64,000 nt of DNA from Celeribacter neptunius (GCF_900113955.1 NZ_FORH01000010.1:1-64000), one strand, 5' to 3'. Positions 1 to 9,180 are shown, numbered from the stretch's first letter. A program made the numbers and translations. Notes: a model not told the origin generated them from the sequence alone.

Positions 1-1
1 C

Positions 2-475
2 CGGGTCGAGCGGGTGATCGAGGACCGCAAGCCCACCATCATCGTCATCGACGAGGCATGGAAAGCCCTCGACAACGCCTACTTTGCGGAGCGCCTCAGC
101 AACTGGCTGGTGACCGCCCGCAAGCAGAACGCCGTCGTCGTGATGATGACGCAATATGCCAGCCAGCTCGAGCGCACGCGCACCGGCAAGACCATCGTGG
201 AAGCGGTGCCGACGCAGGTGCTCTTGCCCAACATTCGTGCTTCCGCCGCTGACTACGCGATGCTCGGCCTGACCGAGAAAGAGCTCGACGTGCTTCTGGG
301 CGTCGGCTCGGCCTCGCGGCTCGCGCTTGTACGCGACGACCGTGGTTCCGTCGTGATCGATGCCGATCTCAGCGCGCTCGGCCCGCTCGTGACCATCCTT
401 GGCGGAATGGAGAAGGGCGAAGCGCTTGTCGGCGCCGATTATCGCGAACGTCCTGATTTCTGGAGAGTGACATGA
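2..475 (+). CDS. virB4: VirB4-type conjugation ATPase, 3' end only
   Basis: This is the C-terminal part of a VirB4/TrbE-family ATPase, which powers pilus assembly and substrate transfer at the inner membrane. The reading frame is open from the first bases of the window, so the start lies upstream. A Walker B segment IIVIDEAWKALD is seen near the beginning, followed by the conserved MMTQYASQLE and VPTQVLLPN stretches expected after it. The stop overlaps the ATG of the following lipoprotein gene, as in a translationally coupled operon. Only about 157 residues of a protein usually near 800 are present. Position at the head of a virB gene series supports the call. Confidence 0.9.
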   Translation, partial: RVERVIEDRKPTIIVIDEAWKALDNAYFAERLSNWLVTARKQNAVVVMMTQYASQLERTRTGKTIVEAVPTQVLLPNIRASAADYAMLGLTEKELDVLLGVGSASRLALVRDDRGSVVIDADLSALGPLVTILGGMEKGEALVGADYRERPDFWRVT

Positions 476-687
476 CCCGTACCATCATTCGCAGCGTAGT
501 GCTGCTCGGGCTCGGCCTGACCCTGACAGCCTGTGCGCAGCATAACCCCCCGCAAGCCAACTGCTTCAATTTTCGCGAGGCTCCTGCGCAGGCAGGAACC
601 GCCACCGCCACGATCTCGACCATGGGGGCGGAGGTCACGCGCCGCGACACGGCCTGCGATTTCGTCCTCTTGGGGGCGGGCGGCTGA
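472..687 (+). CDS. Small outer-membrane lipoprotein of the T4SS (VirB7-like position)
   Basis: A 71-residue protein with a type II signal peptide: a basic start, a hydrophobic run, and lipobox LTAC with the lipidated cysteine at residue 21. Two more cysteines occur in the mature part. Its start overlaps the virB4 stop by 4 bases and it ends 4 bases before the next gene, so it is part of the operon. Small lipoproteins in T4SS operons often act as VirB7, stabilising VirB9 in the outer membrane. That role is inferred from size and location, because VirB7 proteins share little sequence. Its position before the transglycosylase, not between virB6 and virB8, is unusual. Confidence 0.65.
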   Translation: MTRTIIRSVVLLGLGLTLTACAQHNPPQANCFNFREAPAQAGTATATISTMGAEVTRRDTACDFVLLGAGG

Positions 688-691
688 GCCA

Positions 692-1858
692 ATGCGGACC
701 TGGCTTCCTCTCTCGATGATCGGCTTTGCACTGGCAGGTCCCACGGCGGGGCCAGCGGTCGCCCAAGGCGTGCCGACCTTCGATCTGCGCCTCTTCGCAG
801 AGCGGCAGGCCATCCTTGAGCAGACCGATCGGGACCTGGCACTGCAGCAGGTCCGGCTAAGCCGAGAGGAGGAACTGGCCGAAATCGAGCGCCAGCAACT
901 CGCCTCCCTCGAAGGGCTGATGGATGCCATGTCGCTTGGCGCTGGAGACGTGGCCGGAACCGTGGCGGGGCTCGAGGCGGGGCAGGGGGCGGTCGACGAC
1001 GTCGAAAGCGCGGCCGCCAGTCTTTATGCGCCCGAGGACACCAATCCAGCGGCAGCGCGGATGTTCGGCGATGCCAGGGAGGGGATCGAGGAGCTGATCA
1101 TCCGCGCAGCACGCGACACCCATAGTCTGTCCGGGGTCGGCCGCGCAGGTCTTTCGCTCGTGCAATGGCGCTGTCTCTTGCAGGCGCTGATCTGGCAGGA
1201 AAGTCGTTTCCAGATCGGGGCACGCTCACCCGTGGGGGCCTTCGGACTTACCCAGATCATGCCCGGTACCGCGGGCGATCTCGGGATCTACCCGGCCTAT
1301 TACGACGATCCCTATCTGCAGGTCACCGGCGGTGCGCGATACCTCGCACAAATGCTGAACATGTTCGATGGCAACATTATCCATGCGCTCGCCGCCTATA
1401 ACGCCGGTCCTGGCAATGTGCAGGATTATGGCGGTGTGCCGCCTTTCGCGGAAACCCAGCACTATGTCGTGGTGATCCCGCAGCAGTACAACAGCTACCT
1501 CGCGGCCATGGGCGGCATCGATGCGCTCGGCACCATCGACCCGGTCCTTCTGGCGAATGCGAGTTTCAGCCTCTCGGCCCACGGCGCAGGGGTCTATGGC
1601 GACTACTCGCTGGTCTCAGTCCGCGCGGCCGCCCTGCGCGTGCAGGACATCATCACCCGCATTGGCGAGACCGAGGATCTCCACGAGGCCATCGCGCTCA
1701 ACACCTATGCCCGGGCCGAACAGGCCCGGCTGGTCGCAATCCGGACCCGGATCAAGGCCGCCCGAACCGAGCCACTCAGTGCCGAGCAGATCGCCTTGGC
1801 GGCGGCCCAGGCTGCCGAGCGGCAATTCATGGATTTCAGTCAGGAGGATTTGCGTTGA
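692..1858 (+). CDS. VirB1-like lytic transglycosylase with VirB5-like ends
   Basis: A 388-residue exported protein carrying a lytic transglycosylase (SLT) domain at about residues 155-260. The catalytic glutamate is in IWQESRF (E170), followed by GLTQIMP (185-191) and AAYNAGPGNV (234-243). It would open the peptidoglycan for the conjugation channel, the VirB1 role. A signal peptide ends near residue 25. The mature start (AQGVPTFD) and the last residues (ERQFMDFSQEDLR) resemble the ends of the next gene product (AQGVPTVD; ERRYMDFTLPDLE). This suggests an SLT domain embedded in a VirB5-like frame. Coiled-coil-prone segments flank the SLT domain. The stop overlaps the virB5 start. Confidence 0.85.
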   Translation: MRTWLPLSMIGFALAGPTAGPAVAQGVPTFDLRLFAERQAILEQTDRDLALQQVRLSREEELAEIERQQLASLEGLMDAMSLGAGDVAGTVAGLEAGQGAVDDVESAAASLYAPEDTNPAAARMFGDAREGIEELIIRAARDTHSLSGVGRAGLSLVQWRCLLQALIWQESRFQIGARSPVGAFGLTQIMPGTAGDLGIYPAYYDDPYLQVTGGARYLAQMLNMFDGNIIHALAAYNAGPGNVQDYGGVPPFAETQHYVVVIPQQYNSYLAAMGGIDALGTIDPVLLANASFSLSAHGAGVYGDYSLVSVRAAALRVQDIITRIGETEDLHEAIALNTYARAEQARLVAIRTRIKAARTEPLSAEQIALAAAQAAERQFMDFSQEDLR

Positions 1859-2652
1859 ACCTGCGCCTGCCCCGTTCCCTTTTCGCCGGTAGCATTGCTC
1901 TCGCGCTCACCCTCAATGTCACCGGACCTGTCGCGGCACAGGGTGTGCCCACGGTGGACACTCAGAACATTGCTCAGGAAATCCGCCAGCTTCAACAGAT
2001 GCTGCAGGATTTCGGGATCCAGACGGATCTTCTGGACAATGCGTTGGAGCAACTGGACATGCTGCAAAGCCAACTCGATCAGCTGAACGAGATGTATGCC
2101 TCGCTCACCGGGCCGCGCAGCATCCTCGGACTTGCCATGGGCGGGGACCTCGACACCTTGCTTGAGGCCAACTTCGAAGACATCCCCGGCCTGATCCGAG
2201 GCATCCAGGCGGGCGATTGGAGCGCTCTCATCGGGCCCAATGCCGGGCCCATGCGCACGCAGATGGAACAGGCGCTGGCAAGTGCCGGGTTCGACGAGGA
2301 TTCTCTCCGCGAAATCGCCACCAGCGGCAATCCGGGCGCTGAAGGCGTGGCCACGCGGGCAACCACAGGTGCTGTGATGTCGGCAGCGGCGCAGAACAGC
2401 CACGCAGAGGCGGAACAGTCTCTCGAACGGGTGGAACGTCTGGTCGAGATGATCCCGGACATGGAGGATCTCAAAGCCTCGATGGATCACAACACCCGCG
2501 TCACGGCGGAACTCGCCATCGCTATGACCCGGATGTGGGAGCTGGAAGCGATTCAAACCCTAGGCGCAGGCAATGCAGGCGTGGTTGACGCCGCCACCGT
2601 TGCCGAAGAACGCCGCTACATGGACTTCACCTTGCCGGACCTTGAGCCATGA
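1855..2652 (+). CDS. virB5: VirB5-like pilus-tip/minor pilin protein
   Basis: A 265-residue exported protein with a signal peptide ending around residue 28 (VAAQ). It is rich in predicted alpha helix with many Gln, Leu and Met residues (for example EIRQLQQMLQDFGIQTD), typical of VirB5/TrbJ proteins at the pilus tip. It overlaps the preceding gene and virB8 by 4 bases each, indicating tight coupling. Its place between the transglycosylase and virB8 supports VirB5. Sequence identity within this family is low, so the call rests on helix content, export signal and context. Its N- and C-terminal motifs recur in the preceding protein. Confidence 0.75.
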   Translation: MNLRLPRSLFAGSIALALTLNVTGPVAAQGVPTVDTQNIAQEIRQLQQMLQDFGIQTDLLDNALEQLDMLQSQLDQLNEMYASLTGPRSILGLAMGGDLDTLLEANFEDIPGLIRGIQAGDWSALIGPNAGPMRTQMEQALASAGFDEDSLREIATSGNPGAEGVATRATTGAVMSAAAQNSHAEAEQSLERVERLVEMIPDMEDLKASMDHNTRVTAELAIAMTRMWELEAIQTLGAGNAGVVDAATVAEERRYMDFTLPDLEP

Positions 2653-3314
2653 GTAGGGCAGGGGTGATGACTGCGCGCGAACTCGTGGAAGAGGAACTTG
2701 TCTACGGTGCCCTGCGCCGGGAACAGCTTTGGCGGATGATCGGCCTTTCTGGAGCAGGCTTTGGTGTATTCGGCTGTTTGACAGCTGCGGCTGTCGCGCT
2801 GATGGTCGAGACGCCGCCTCCCGTGGTTGTCCCCTACGATCCCGCGACCGGGATGGCGCTCCCCAATGCCACGGTTGAAACCGTGTCGCTCGCCGAACGC
2901 CCTGCCGTGATCGAAGCGCAAATCTACCGCTACATTCTCGACCGCGAAACCTACAACCAGCTCGACAACGATCTTCGTGTCCGCCGTGTCCTGGCGCAGT
3001 CTTCCGGGTCGGCCGAGGCCAGCATGCGCGAGATGTGGACATCGGGTCAGGAGAACTATCCGCCGACGCGATACGGGGCTGCGGCCGAGATGGCCGTTGA
3101 GATCGCATCGATCACCCTTATTGGCGATAACCGCGCCCAGGTCCGGCTCAGAAAGCGCCTGACAAGCCCGCAGGGGGTACAGGATGGATCGTTCACTGCC
3201 ACGTTGATGTTCGAATTCCGGCCCGAGCGGACCCGCGCGATCGACGATGTCTGGCAAAACCCTTTCGGTTTCACCGTCACCCAATATGCCATCCGATCGG
3301 ACCGTTCCGAATGA
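2649..3314 (+). CDS. virB8: VirB8 inner-membrane T4SS component
   Basis: A 221-residue bitopic inner-membrane protein: a short cytoplasmic N-terminus, one membrane segment at about 30-52, and a periplasmic NTF2-like domain. Family hallmarks include the Tyr/Asn-rich region EAQIYRYILDRETYNQ and a late segment FGFTVTQYAIRSD. VirB8 nucleates assembly by contacting VirB9, VirB10 and other components. Start and stop both overlap neighbours by 4 bases, so translation is coupled to virB5 and virB9. Confidence 0.9.
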   Translation: MSRAGVMTARELVEEELVYGALRREQLWRMIGLSGAGFGVFGCLTAAAVALMVETPPPVVVPYDPATGMALPNATVETVSLAERPAVIEAQIYRYILDRETYNQLDNDLRVRRVLAQSSGSAEASMREMWTSGQENYPPTRYGAAAEMAVEIASITLIGDNRAQVRLRKRLTSPQGVQDGSFTATLMFEFRPERTRAIDDVWQNPFGFTVTQYAIRSDRSE

Positions 3315-4012
3315 CTAGCACTCCAATCTTTACCTTGTTGGCCGCCAGTTTTCTCACGTTCGCGGGATCGACTGCCTTGGCCGAGACCACGCCCCGCCCA
3401 GGTTCTCATGACAACCGCGTGCGCGTAGCGACCTGGACTGAAGGCCAAGTTTACCGTGTCGTCACGACTCTAACCCGCGTCACCACGGTCGAATTCGGTG
3501 AGGGTGAAACCATCCGCTCGATCATCGCCGGCGATACGGTCGGGTTTCAATTCGACGGTGTCCCGGGTGGCCGTGCCTTCGCCATTAAGCCGACAGCATC
3601 TGGCGTCGCCACCAACATCACCGTCTACACCAACCGCCGCTCCTACTACTTCCATGTCGTCGAAGCCCGGGAGACGCCGCATTATGTCGTGCAGTTCCGC
3701 TATCCTGAAAACCGCGTGCAACCCACCAGGGCGGTTGCGGCCGATGCGCCGAATGCGAACTATGCGGTCAGCGCCCGAGAAGAGTTCACGCCGACGGCCA
3801 TCTGGGATGATGGTACCTTCACGTATTTCCGGTTCGCACGGAATGCGCCGGTGCCCGCCATCTTCCGTTATTCGAACGGCAGGGAACGCGCGGTGAACAG
3901 CCAAGCCTTGAGTGACGGCGTCATCCGCGTGTCCGGCGTCAACCGACAATGGGTCCTTCGACTTGGCGAAGAGGTGGTTTGCGTCCAGGACGCAGGACAG
4001 GCCACATCATGA
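3311..4012 (+). CDS. virB9: VirB9 outer-membrane core complex protein
   Basis: A 233-residue exported protein of the VirB9/TrbG/CagX family, part of the outer-membrane core ring with VirB7 and VirB10. A signal peptide is visible (cleavage near residue 25). It is followed by the early beta domain with the typical NRVRVATWTEGQVYRV opening and, near the C-terminus, the conserved IWDDGTFTYFRF block. The length is slightly short for the family, which usually has 250-290 residues. It overlaps virB8 and virB10 by 4 bases each. Confidence 0.93.
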   Translation: MTSTPIFTLLAASFLTFAGSTALAETTPRPGSHDNRVRVATWTEGQVYRVVTTLTRVTTVEFGEGETIRSIIAGDTVGFQFDGVPGGRAFAIKPTASGVATNITVYTNRRSYYFHVVEARETPHYVVQFRYPENRVQPTRAVAADAPNANYAVSAREEFTPTAIWDDGTFTYFRFARNAPVPAIFRYSNGRERAVNSQALSDGVIRVSGVNRQWVLRLGEEVVCVQDAGQATS

Positions 4013-5334
4013 CCGAAGGTACGGAAGACCTCGCCGCGCGCCTCGCGGCTCTCGAAGGCTCGACAGGCAAAGCGAAGGCAAGCAAGCGGCCTGCGCCGCT
4101 TGCCGCGATCCTTGGGGTCGTCGGCATCGCGGCAGCAGGCGGTCTGGCATGGGCTGCCCTGCAGCCGTCGGCAGAAGCGCCAATGGCGACCGCCGCGCCG
4201 GAAGAGTTCCAGAGCAGCGGCCCCGGATTCGGAGATCTGGCGCTGATTTCTGCCCCGGAGCCCAGCCAAGCCCCGCCTGCGGACACAGGTCCGAGCGAGT
4301 CGGAACTCGCGCTGATGGAAAGTCTTGCGACATTGAGAGCGGAACTCGAGGAACTGCGCGCAAGACCGGCCGAGGCCGCGGATAGCGGGGCGGAGCAGGC
4401 TATTGCCGACCTGACGGCGCAAATTGCCACCTTACAGGAAGCATCCGCCGAGGCGCAGCGTGCCCTCGAGCGGCAACTGACCGAGCGGGATCGCGAATTG
4501 AATCAGCTCCGCATGGACTTGGAGCTTGCACGGCTTGTACCACCAGAGCCGAGCTCATTGGGACCAAGTGAAGAAGAATTGCGGCTGGCCGAACTCGAAA
4601 GGCGGCGCGCAGCCGAAGCTGAGGCCCGCGCAGAGCGCATCGCGTCTCCTATGATCGCGTTCTCCGGGATGGGCGCGGGTGCGGATAGGGAGAATACGCT
4701 GGAAGCCGCGCGTCTGAATGCAGATGAAGCCTTTGTTCGTTCGGGCGCGCAACCAGCACAGGTGACACGTGCCGAAGTGATCGCGAACCCATCGAACACG
4801 GTTGTTCAAGGCACCATGATTCAGGCTGTGACAGAGACGGCCCTCGACAGCACACTGCCCGGCGCGATCCGCGCCATCGTCTCGGAAGACGTCCATTCTT
4901 TCGATGGAACGCGTATCCTGATCCCGCGCGGCGCGCGGCTGATCGGGCGCTACCGCTCCGATGTCGCACTTGCCCAATCGCGCGTCATGGTGGCATGGGA
5001 TCGGATCATCTTGCCCGATAATCAGACCGTGCAGATCAGCGCCTTCGGTGGAGACGAACTCGGCCGTACTGGCACCACCGGGTTTGTCGACACCCGTTTC
5101 GCGCAACGCTTCGGCTCCGCCGCGCTGATCTCCTTGATCGGCGCCTTGCCTGCGGCTGCAGCGGGTCAAATCGACAGCGAGGCGGCGGCCGATGTTGCGA
5201 GTGATGTCGGCAGCGACCTGCGCGATAGCACGCAAAGCGTGATGCAGGACTATCTGGCGATCCGGCCAGTGATACATGTCGATCAGGGTACACGGATCAC
5301 GGTCATGGTTGATCGTGACCTCGAGATTTTCTGA
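4009..5334 (+). CDS. virB10: VirB10 energy-transducing scaffold of the T4SS
   Basis: A 441-residue VirB10/TrbI protein. It has a short cytoplasmic N-terminus, a membrane helix at about 29-50, and a Pro/Ala-rich region. A long coiled coil follows at roughly 100-205, with many Glu, Leu and Arg. The conserved beta-barrel TrbI domain runs from about 255 to the end (IQAVTETALDSTLPG, HSFDGTRILIPRGARLIG, DQGTRITVMVDRDL). VirB10 spans both membranes and transmits ATPase-driven changes to the outer pore. The start chosen is the ATG overlapping the virB9 stop. An upstream in-frame start would lie inside virB9. Confidence 0.93.
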   Translation: MTEGTEDLAARLAALEGSTGKAKASKRPAPLAAILGVVGIAAAGGLAWAALQPSAEAPMATAAPEEFQSSGPGFGDLALISAPEPSQAPPADTGPSESELALMESLATLRAELEELRARPAEAADSGAEQAIADLTAQIATLQEASAEAQRALERQLTERDRELNQLRMDLELARLVPPEPSSLGPSEEELRLAELERRRAAEAEARAERIASPMIAFSGMGAGADRENTLEAARLNADEAFVRSGAQPAQVTRAEVIANPSNTVVQGTMIQAVTETALDSTLPGAIRAIVSEDVHSFDGTRILIPRGARLIGRYRSDVALAQSRVMVAWDRIILPDNQTVQISAFGGDELGRTGTTGFVDTRFAQRFGSAALISLIGALPAAAAGQIDSEAAADVASDVGSDLRDSTQSVMQDYLAIRPVIHVDQGTRITVMVDRDLEIF

Positions 5335-5335
5335 C

Positions 5336-6370
5336 ATGGCTGCAAGTTATCTGGAAGCGTCGCTCGACCGTTTCGGCCCCGAGGTCCTGCGCGACGACAC
5401 GATCGAGATCTGCATCAATCCCGACGGACAAGTCTGGGGCGAATTCCAGGGCGACCACTTCATGCGAGGTCTCGGCAGCCCGCTGAGCCCAACCGAGATC
5501 AAGGACCTCGGCAACCAGATTGCCTCCGCCGCCTCGACCACACTCAGCACCAAGAAGCCTATCGTCTCGGTCTCGATCCTATATCGAGATCGCCCGATCC
5601 GCGCGCAGGTGATCCAGCCGCCGGCAGTCGAGGGCGGGTTTTCGATATCACTGCGGTTTTTCTCCTCCCTGCCGCTAGAGGCGATCCGGCTCGGATTTCT
5701 CTATGGCAAGGAGCGCAGCCTCGAAGGCTTGCGCCGCGAACGTAACGCCGCACTGCGCGATGTGGTGACATCCGGCGACATCGGCGCCGCGCTGCGGTTT
5801 TGCGTCGAGAACAAGCTCAACATGATCGTCTCGGGTGGCACGTCGACCGGCAAGACGGTTGCGGCGCGCAAGATCCTTTCGCTGATTCCGCCCGAAGAGC
5901 GGATCATCACCATCGAGGAGGCGGCCGAGCTGCGCCCCGAGCAGCCCAATGCCGTGACGTTGATCGCGGACCGGGACACGGATGCCCGCAGTGCCGATGT
6001 GCTCTTGGCCTCAACGCTTCGCATGCGACCCGACCGGATTGTCCTAGGCGAAGTCCGCGGTCGCGAGGCGATGACGTTTCTCGAGGCAATCAACACCGGC
6101 CACGGTGGATCGCTGACTACGCTGCATGCCGAGACCCCACAACTTGCTGTTCGCCGCCTCGCCATCGCCGCCCTGAAAACCGATGTGCCGATGACCTATG
6201 CCGACATGATCGATTACATTGAGGGCTCGATCGACGTGATCATTCAGGCAGGCCGCCATGAAGGCGCGCGCGGGATCACCGAGTTCTTCCTCCCGGGTCA
6301 AACCACAGATTTGAACCTCGACACGGTCGACGGCAGAGGCAACAAGAGCCCCTCCGTTGCCGCTGAGTAA
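5336..6370 (+). CDS. virB11: VirB11 traffic ATPase
   Basis: A 344-residue hexameric secretion ATPase of the VirB11/PulE superfamily. Visible motifs are Walker A GGTSTGKT (167-174), the Asp/Glu box RIITIEEAAEL, Walker B-like RIVLGEVRG, and the His box NTGHGGSLTTLHAETP. It works at the cytoplasmic base of the channel with VirB4 and VirD4, switching between pilus biogenesis and DNA transfer. The ATG chosen lies 1 base after the virB10 stop. The stop is followed by a short leader and the next operon gene. Confidence 0.95.
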   Translation: MAASYLEASLDRFGPEVLRDDTIEICINPDGQVWGEFQGDHFMRGLGSPLSPTEIKDLGNQIASAASTTLSTKKPIVSVSILYRDRPIRAQVIQPPAVEGGFSISLRFFSSLPLEAIRLGFLYGKERSLEGLRRERNAALRDVVTSGDIGAALRFCVENKLNMIVSGGTSTGKTVAARKILSLIPPEERIITIEEAAELRPEQPNAVTLIADRDTDARSADVLLASTLRMRPDRIVLGEVRGREAMTFLEAINTGHGGSLTTLHAETPQLAVRRLAIAALKTDVPMTYADMIDYIEGSIDVIIQAGRHEGARGITEFFLPGQTTDLNLDTVDGRGNKSPSVAAE

Positions 6371-6386
6371 AAAAGGAACACCCCAG

Positions 6387-6806
6387 ATGCGAAAACCAAT
6401 TCTCGCACTCATGCTTGCCGCCTTGGCGGGCCCCCTTGTGGCGCAGACTTCGCCTCAGGTCTCAAGCGATCTCACGGTCGATATGTCGCCTCAACAGTAC
6501 CGGATCTGCAACGATCGTCCGGCGCGCCCGACCTGGATGGACGAAATCAATCCGCGTGAAGCCTACAAGGCGCTGACGTTGATGGACCTTTATGAACTTC
6601 GGGCATGGGAACAGATTGTCGAGACAGGCAACTGTGCTTGCGATGTCCGCTTCCCGTCCTGGGAAGATGCCTCTGAGGAATTCGATGAAAAGTACCTTCT
6701 GGACTCGGCTGCGGAACACACAACCGCGCAGCGGGACATCAGAAGGCAGCGGAATGATCTACGGTTGGCAGTTCAGGAAATCTGCGAAGCTCAGGGCAAC
6801 TGGTAA
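6387..6806 (+). CDS. Small exported protein within the virB operon, unknown function
   Basis: A 139-residue protein starting MRKPILALMLAALAGPLVAQ, a clear Sec signal peptide. The mature part is acidic and contains cysteines (RICND, NCACDVRFPSW, QEICEAQ). The ATG chosen is preceded by an AAAGGAAC ribosome site; an earlier in-frame start would remove the signal-like beginning. It ends on the first base of virB6, so it is cotranscribed with the T4SS. No known family was recognised. The paired cysteines and periplasmic fate suggest an accessory role in channel or pilus assembly, by inference from context only. Confidence 0.75.
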   Translation: MRKPILALMLAALAGPLVAQTSPQVSSDLTVDMSPQQYRICNDRPARPTWMDEINPREAYKALTLMDLYELRAWEQIVETGNCACDVRFPSWEDASEEFDEKYLLDSAAEHTTAQRDIRRQRNDLRLAVQEICEAQGNW

Positions 6807-7831
6807 TGGGCGTCGTCAGCTGGATGGTCGGAACCGCAGACGCGTTCCTTGTCGATGCGGCCGAGTCCCAGTTCGGGGCAGTGGCAAGCAATACCGGCAC
6901 GATCGTCCTGCTGATGGTTACCCTCTCTCTGATTGGCGTCTGCATCAACATGGCATTCCAGTTCCGCAGCATGGATGGGGCCAGCTTCTTCTGGTATCTC
7001 ATCAAGCTGACACTGATAGGCCTCTTCGCCTTCAACTGGGCCAATTTCAACGCGGTATCCAACGCTGTGATCGGGGGCCTCGACTATGTGGCGGGCGCGC
7101 TGGTGTCGTCCGTTGGCGGGGGTGGCGCAGGCGCAACCCATTTCGCAGGAGAGTTCGACAACCTGATCGAGCGCTTCGCGACATATCTGAACGCGATCGG
7201 CAGCAACCTGAACTGGATGACAGGCGCGATCCTGGGTGGGATCGGCCTGGTGCTCCTCAGCCTCCTTGGCTTCATGACCGGGATCGTCCTCATCTTCGCC
7301 AAGATGATGCTGACCCTGATGCTGGGCCTCGCACCGATCATGATCGCGCTGTCGCTCTTCGATGCAACCAAGGATTTCTTCCACAGATGGGTCTCGACGA
7401 CAGTCAGCTATGCCTTCTACCCCATCGTAATCGCAGCAATGTTCTCTACCGTCGTCGGCATGGCGAATTCGCTGCTAGCCCAGCTCGGTGATCCGAACTC
7501 GGCAACCAACATCGGATCGCTCGTGCCGTTCTTCGTCATGGTTTTCCTGGCCAAAGGATTTGTAGCAGCAACACCCCTGATCGTTCGCGGCATCTCGGGA
7601 AACCTAATGGTGGCGGCGCCACCGGCGATCGTCAGCGGGTCCGCAGGGGTACTGCGAGGGCTGGCTAACACATCTGGTGTCCAGGGCAGGGCGCGGATAG
7701 GGGCGCTCACGACGGGGGAGGCGATTGGACGTGGAACTGTACACGCTCCTGCTGCGGTAAAGAGCGCCGCGGCGACGGCGAGCGCGCAGGTGGTCAGGAT
7801 GGCGGAACGGGCAAAACGTTTGCGAGAGTAG
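6806..7831 (+). CDS. virB6: VirB6 polytopic inner-membrane channel protein
   Basis: A 341-residue TrbL/VirB6 family protein with several hydrophobic helices. Examples are TIVLLMVTLSLIGVCINMAF, FYPIVIAAMFSTVVGMA and the loop around LTLMLGLAPIMIALSLFD. A Gly-rich periplasmic loop (SSVGGGGAG) lies in the middle and the C-terminus is Ala/Arg-rich. VirB6 forms part of the inner-membrane translocation path. It is the last visible gene of the operon. The following DNA is a truncated AraC gene that does not belong to a T4SS. Confidence 0.9.
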   Translation: MGVVSWMVGTADAFLVDAAESQFGAVASNTGTIVLLMVTLSLIGVCINMAFQFRSMDGASFFWYLIKLTLIGLFAFNWANFNAVSNAVIGGLDYVAGALVSSVGGGGAGATHFAGEFDNLIERFATYLNAIGSNLNWMTGAILGGIGLVLLSLLGFMTGIVLIFAKMMLTLMLGLAPIMIALSLFDATKDFFHRWVSTTVSYAFYPIVIAAMFSTVVGMANSLLAQLGDPNSATNIGSLVPFFVMVFLAKGFVAATPLIVRGISGNLMVAAPPAIVSGSAGVLRGLANTSGVQGRARIGALTTGEAIGRGTVHAPAAVKSAAATASAQVVRMAERAKRLRE

Positions 7832-7859
7832 AAAGGAGAAAACAGCCTTTCGCCGCACT

Positions 7860-8243
7860 GTGCATGAACTCACACAATGCGGGACAAAGTGCGAATTCGC
7901 TGCATGTGCGCCTATGTCCGCTTTGGCGGATGCACAACTTTCTCTGACGTTGACGGCTATCCACGAAGACATGAGGCGCAAATGGACACTCAAGTCTCTC
8001 GCTGAAAACGCAAGCATGTCCCGGTCCGTATTCGCGCGGCGCTTCCAAGACGTACTGGGTGAAACGCCAATGGACTATCTGGCAAACTTGCGCATGGCGA
8101 AAGCAAGCGAGCAACTCATGACCTCAAACAACACGATTTCAGAGGTTGCCGAGCGCGTCGGGCATCAGTCTGGGAATGCTTTCAATACCGCCTTTAAACG
8201 TGTCGTGGGCGGCACACCCAGACAGTTTGCCACCCAGTTTTAA
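7860..8243 (+). pseudogene. Truncated AraC-family regulator (DNA-binding half only)
   Basis: This frame encodes about 110 residues matching only the C-terminal part of AraC regulators of the type with an N-terminal cupin. It has two helix-turn-helix motifs (WTLKSLAENASMSRSVFARR and ISEVAERVGHQSGNAFNTAFKR) and the usual ending GTPRQFATQF. The roughly 170-residue sensor domain is missing. Upstream of about 7910 the sequence becomes junk leading back to the virB6 stop at 7831. The first codon would be GTG at 7860 or ATG at 7914. I read this as a gene cut by the rearrangement that placed cargo beside virB. A functional short activator cannot be excluded. Confidence 0.75.
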
Positions 8244-8310
8244 TTACCGTATCCGGCAACCGTATCAGAGTGTTGCCCTGAAACGGTTGCCTTTCCGAGG
8301 CAGTCCCTGT

Positions 8311-9180
8311 TCATCCTCGTCCCAGATGTCGTCTCACAACATCCTGCATCGGACGTGGTTCTCGACCCAGCAGTCGCTCAAGCGTAGGGTCTACTATTGC
8401 GAATTCCCCTGCCTGTGCGGCGCGGTAGTAACCCAGAATGACGCTTTTGACCGCTCCGGGTAGGTTGGCTCGCTCCAAGTTTTCGATCATATCTTCTTCG
8501 CTGACGATCTGGCGCTTGATTGTCCTTCCAGTCGCCCCGCTTGCCATCTGCGCGAGGTCAGCAAGGTCAAGCCCCACGCTGCCGGTGAGGGGGGGCGTTA
8601 CGCCTTCGAACGTCTCTTTTCCAGCCAGCAGAAGCGCATCGGCTTGAGCCAAGTCTTCATGGGTCGTCCAAGCCACCTTGCCATCCGCCGGCCCCACCAA
8701 ATTGCCATTCGCAAATCCCTGCGCATTCATATTCATGGCGCTGTCCGCATAGAACCCGTGCCGCATGGACGTCCACGCCAGACCTGATGCAGCCAACATT
8801 GTTTCCGTTGCGGCATGATGGCGCCCAGGCGGGAAATGCGACTGCTCATTGGCCGACACCTGGCTGGTGTAGAGTAGCCGTTCGACACCCAGTTCCTTGG
8901 CCACAGAAATCGCCGTTTCGTGCTGTTGCAACGGGTCGCCTCCACTGGAAGCTGCATTTGAGGACACCAGCAGTACTCGGCTGGCCCCTTCCCACGCGTG
9001 GCGCAGGCTGTCAGCGTCTTCGTAATCCCCACGCCTTACGCGTACACCACGAGCAGCGACATCGGCCAGTTTTTCCGGGTCACGTACGCTGACTCCGATT
9101 TGGTCCGCTGTCACGAGGCGCTGCAGAGCCTCAACCACAAGTCCGCCTAGTTTTCCCGAGGCTCCTGTAATGATGAGCAT
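8311..9180 (-). CDS. NmrA/QorB-like NAD(P)-dependent oxidoreductase
   Basis: A 289-residue atypical short-chain dehydrogenase. The Rossmann motif GASGKLGG is at the N-terminus, followed by the NmrA-like pattern SVRDPEKLADVAARGVRVRRGDYEDADSL. The best match by eye is the QorB-type NAD(P)H:quinone oxidoreductase/NmrA group, whose members act on quinones or sense the NAD(P) redox state. The start chosen is the ATG directly before the Rossmann strand. The gene is divergent from a LysR regulator starting at 9296, the usual arrangement for LysR control of the neighbour. The true substrate is unknown. Confidence 0.8.
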   Translation of the reverse strand: MLIITGASGKLGGLVVEALQRLVTADQIGVSVRDPEKLADVAARGVRVRRGDYEDADSLRHAWEGASRVLLVSSNAASSGGDPLQQHETAISVAKELGVERLLYTSQVSANEQSHFPPGRHHAATETMLAASGLAWTSMRHGFYADSAMNMNAQGFANGNLVGPADGKVAWTTHEDLAQADALLLAGKETFEGVTPPLTGSVGLDLADLAQMASGATGRTIKRQIVSEEDMIENLERANLPGAVKSVILGYYRAAQAGEFAIVDPTLERLLGREPRPMQDVVRRHLGRG

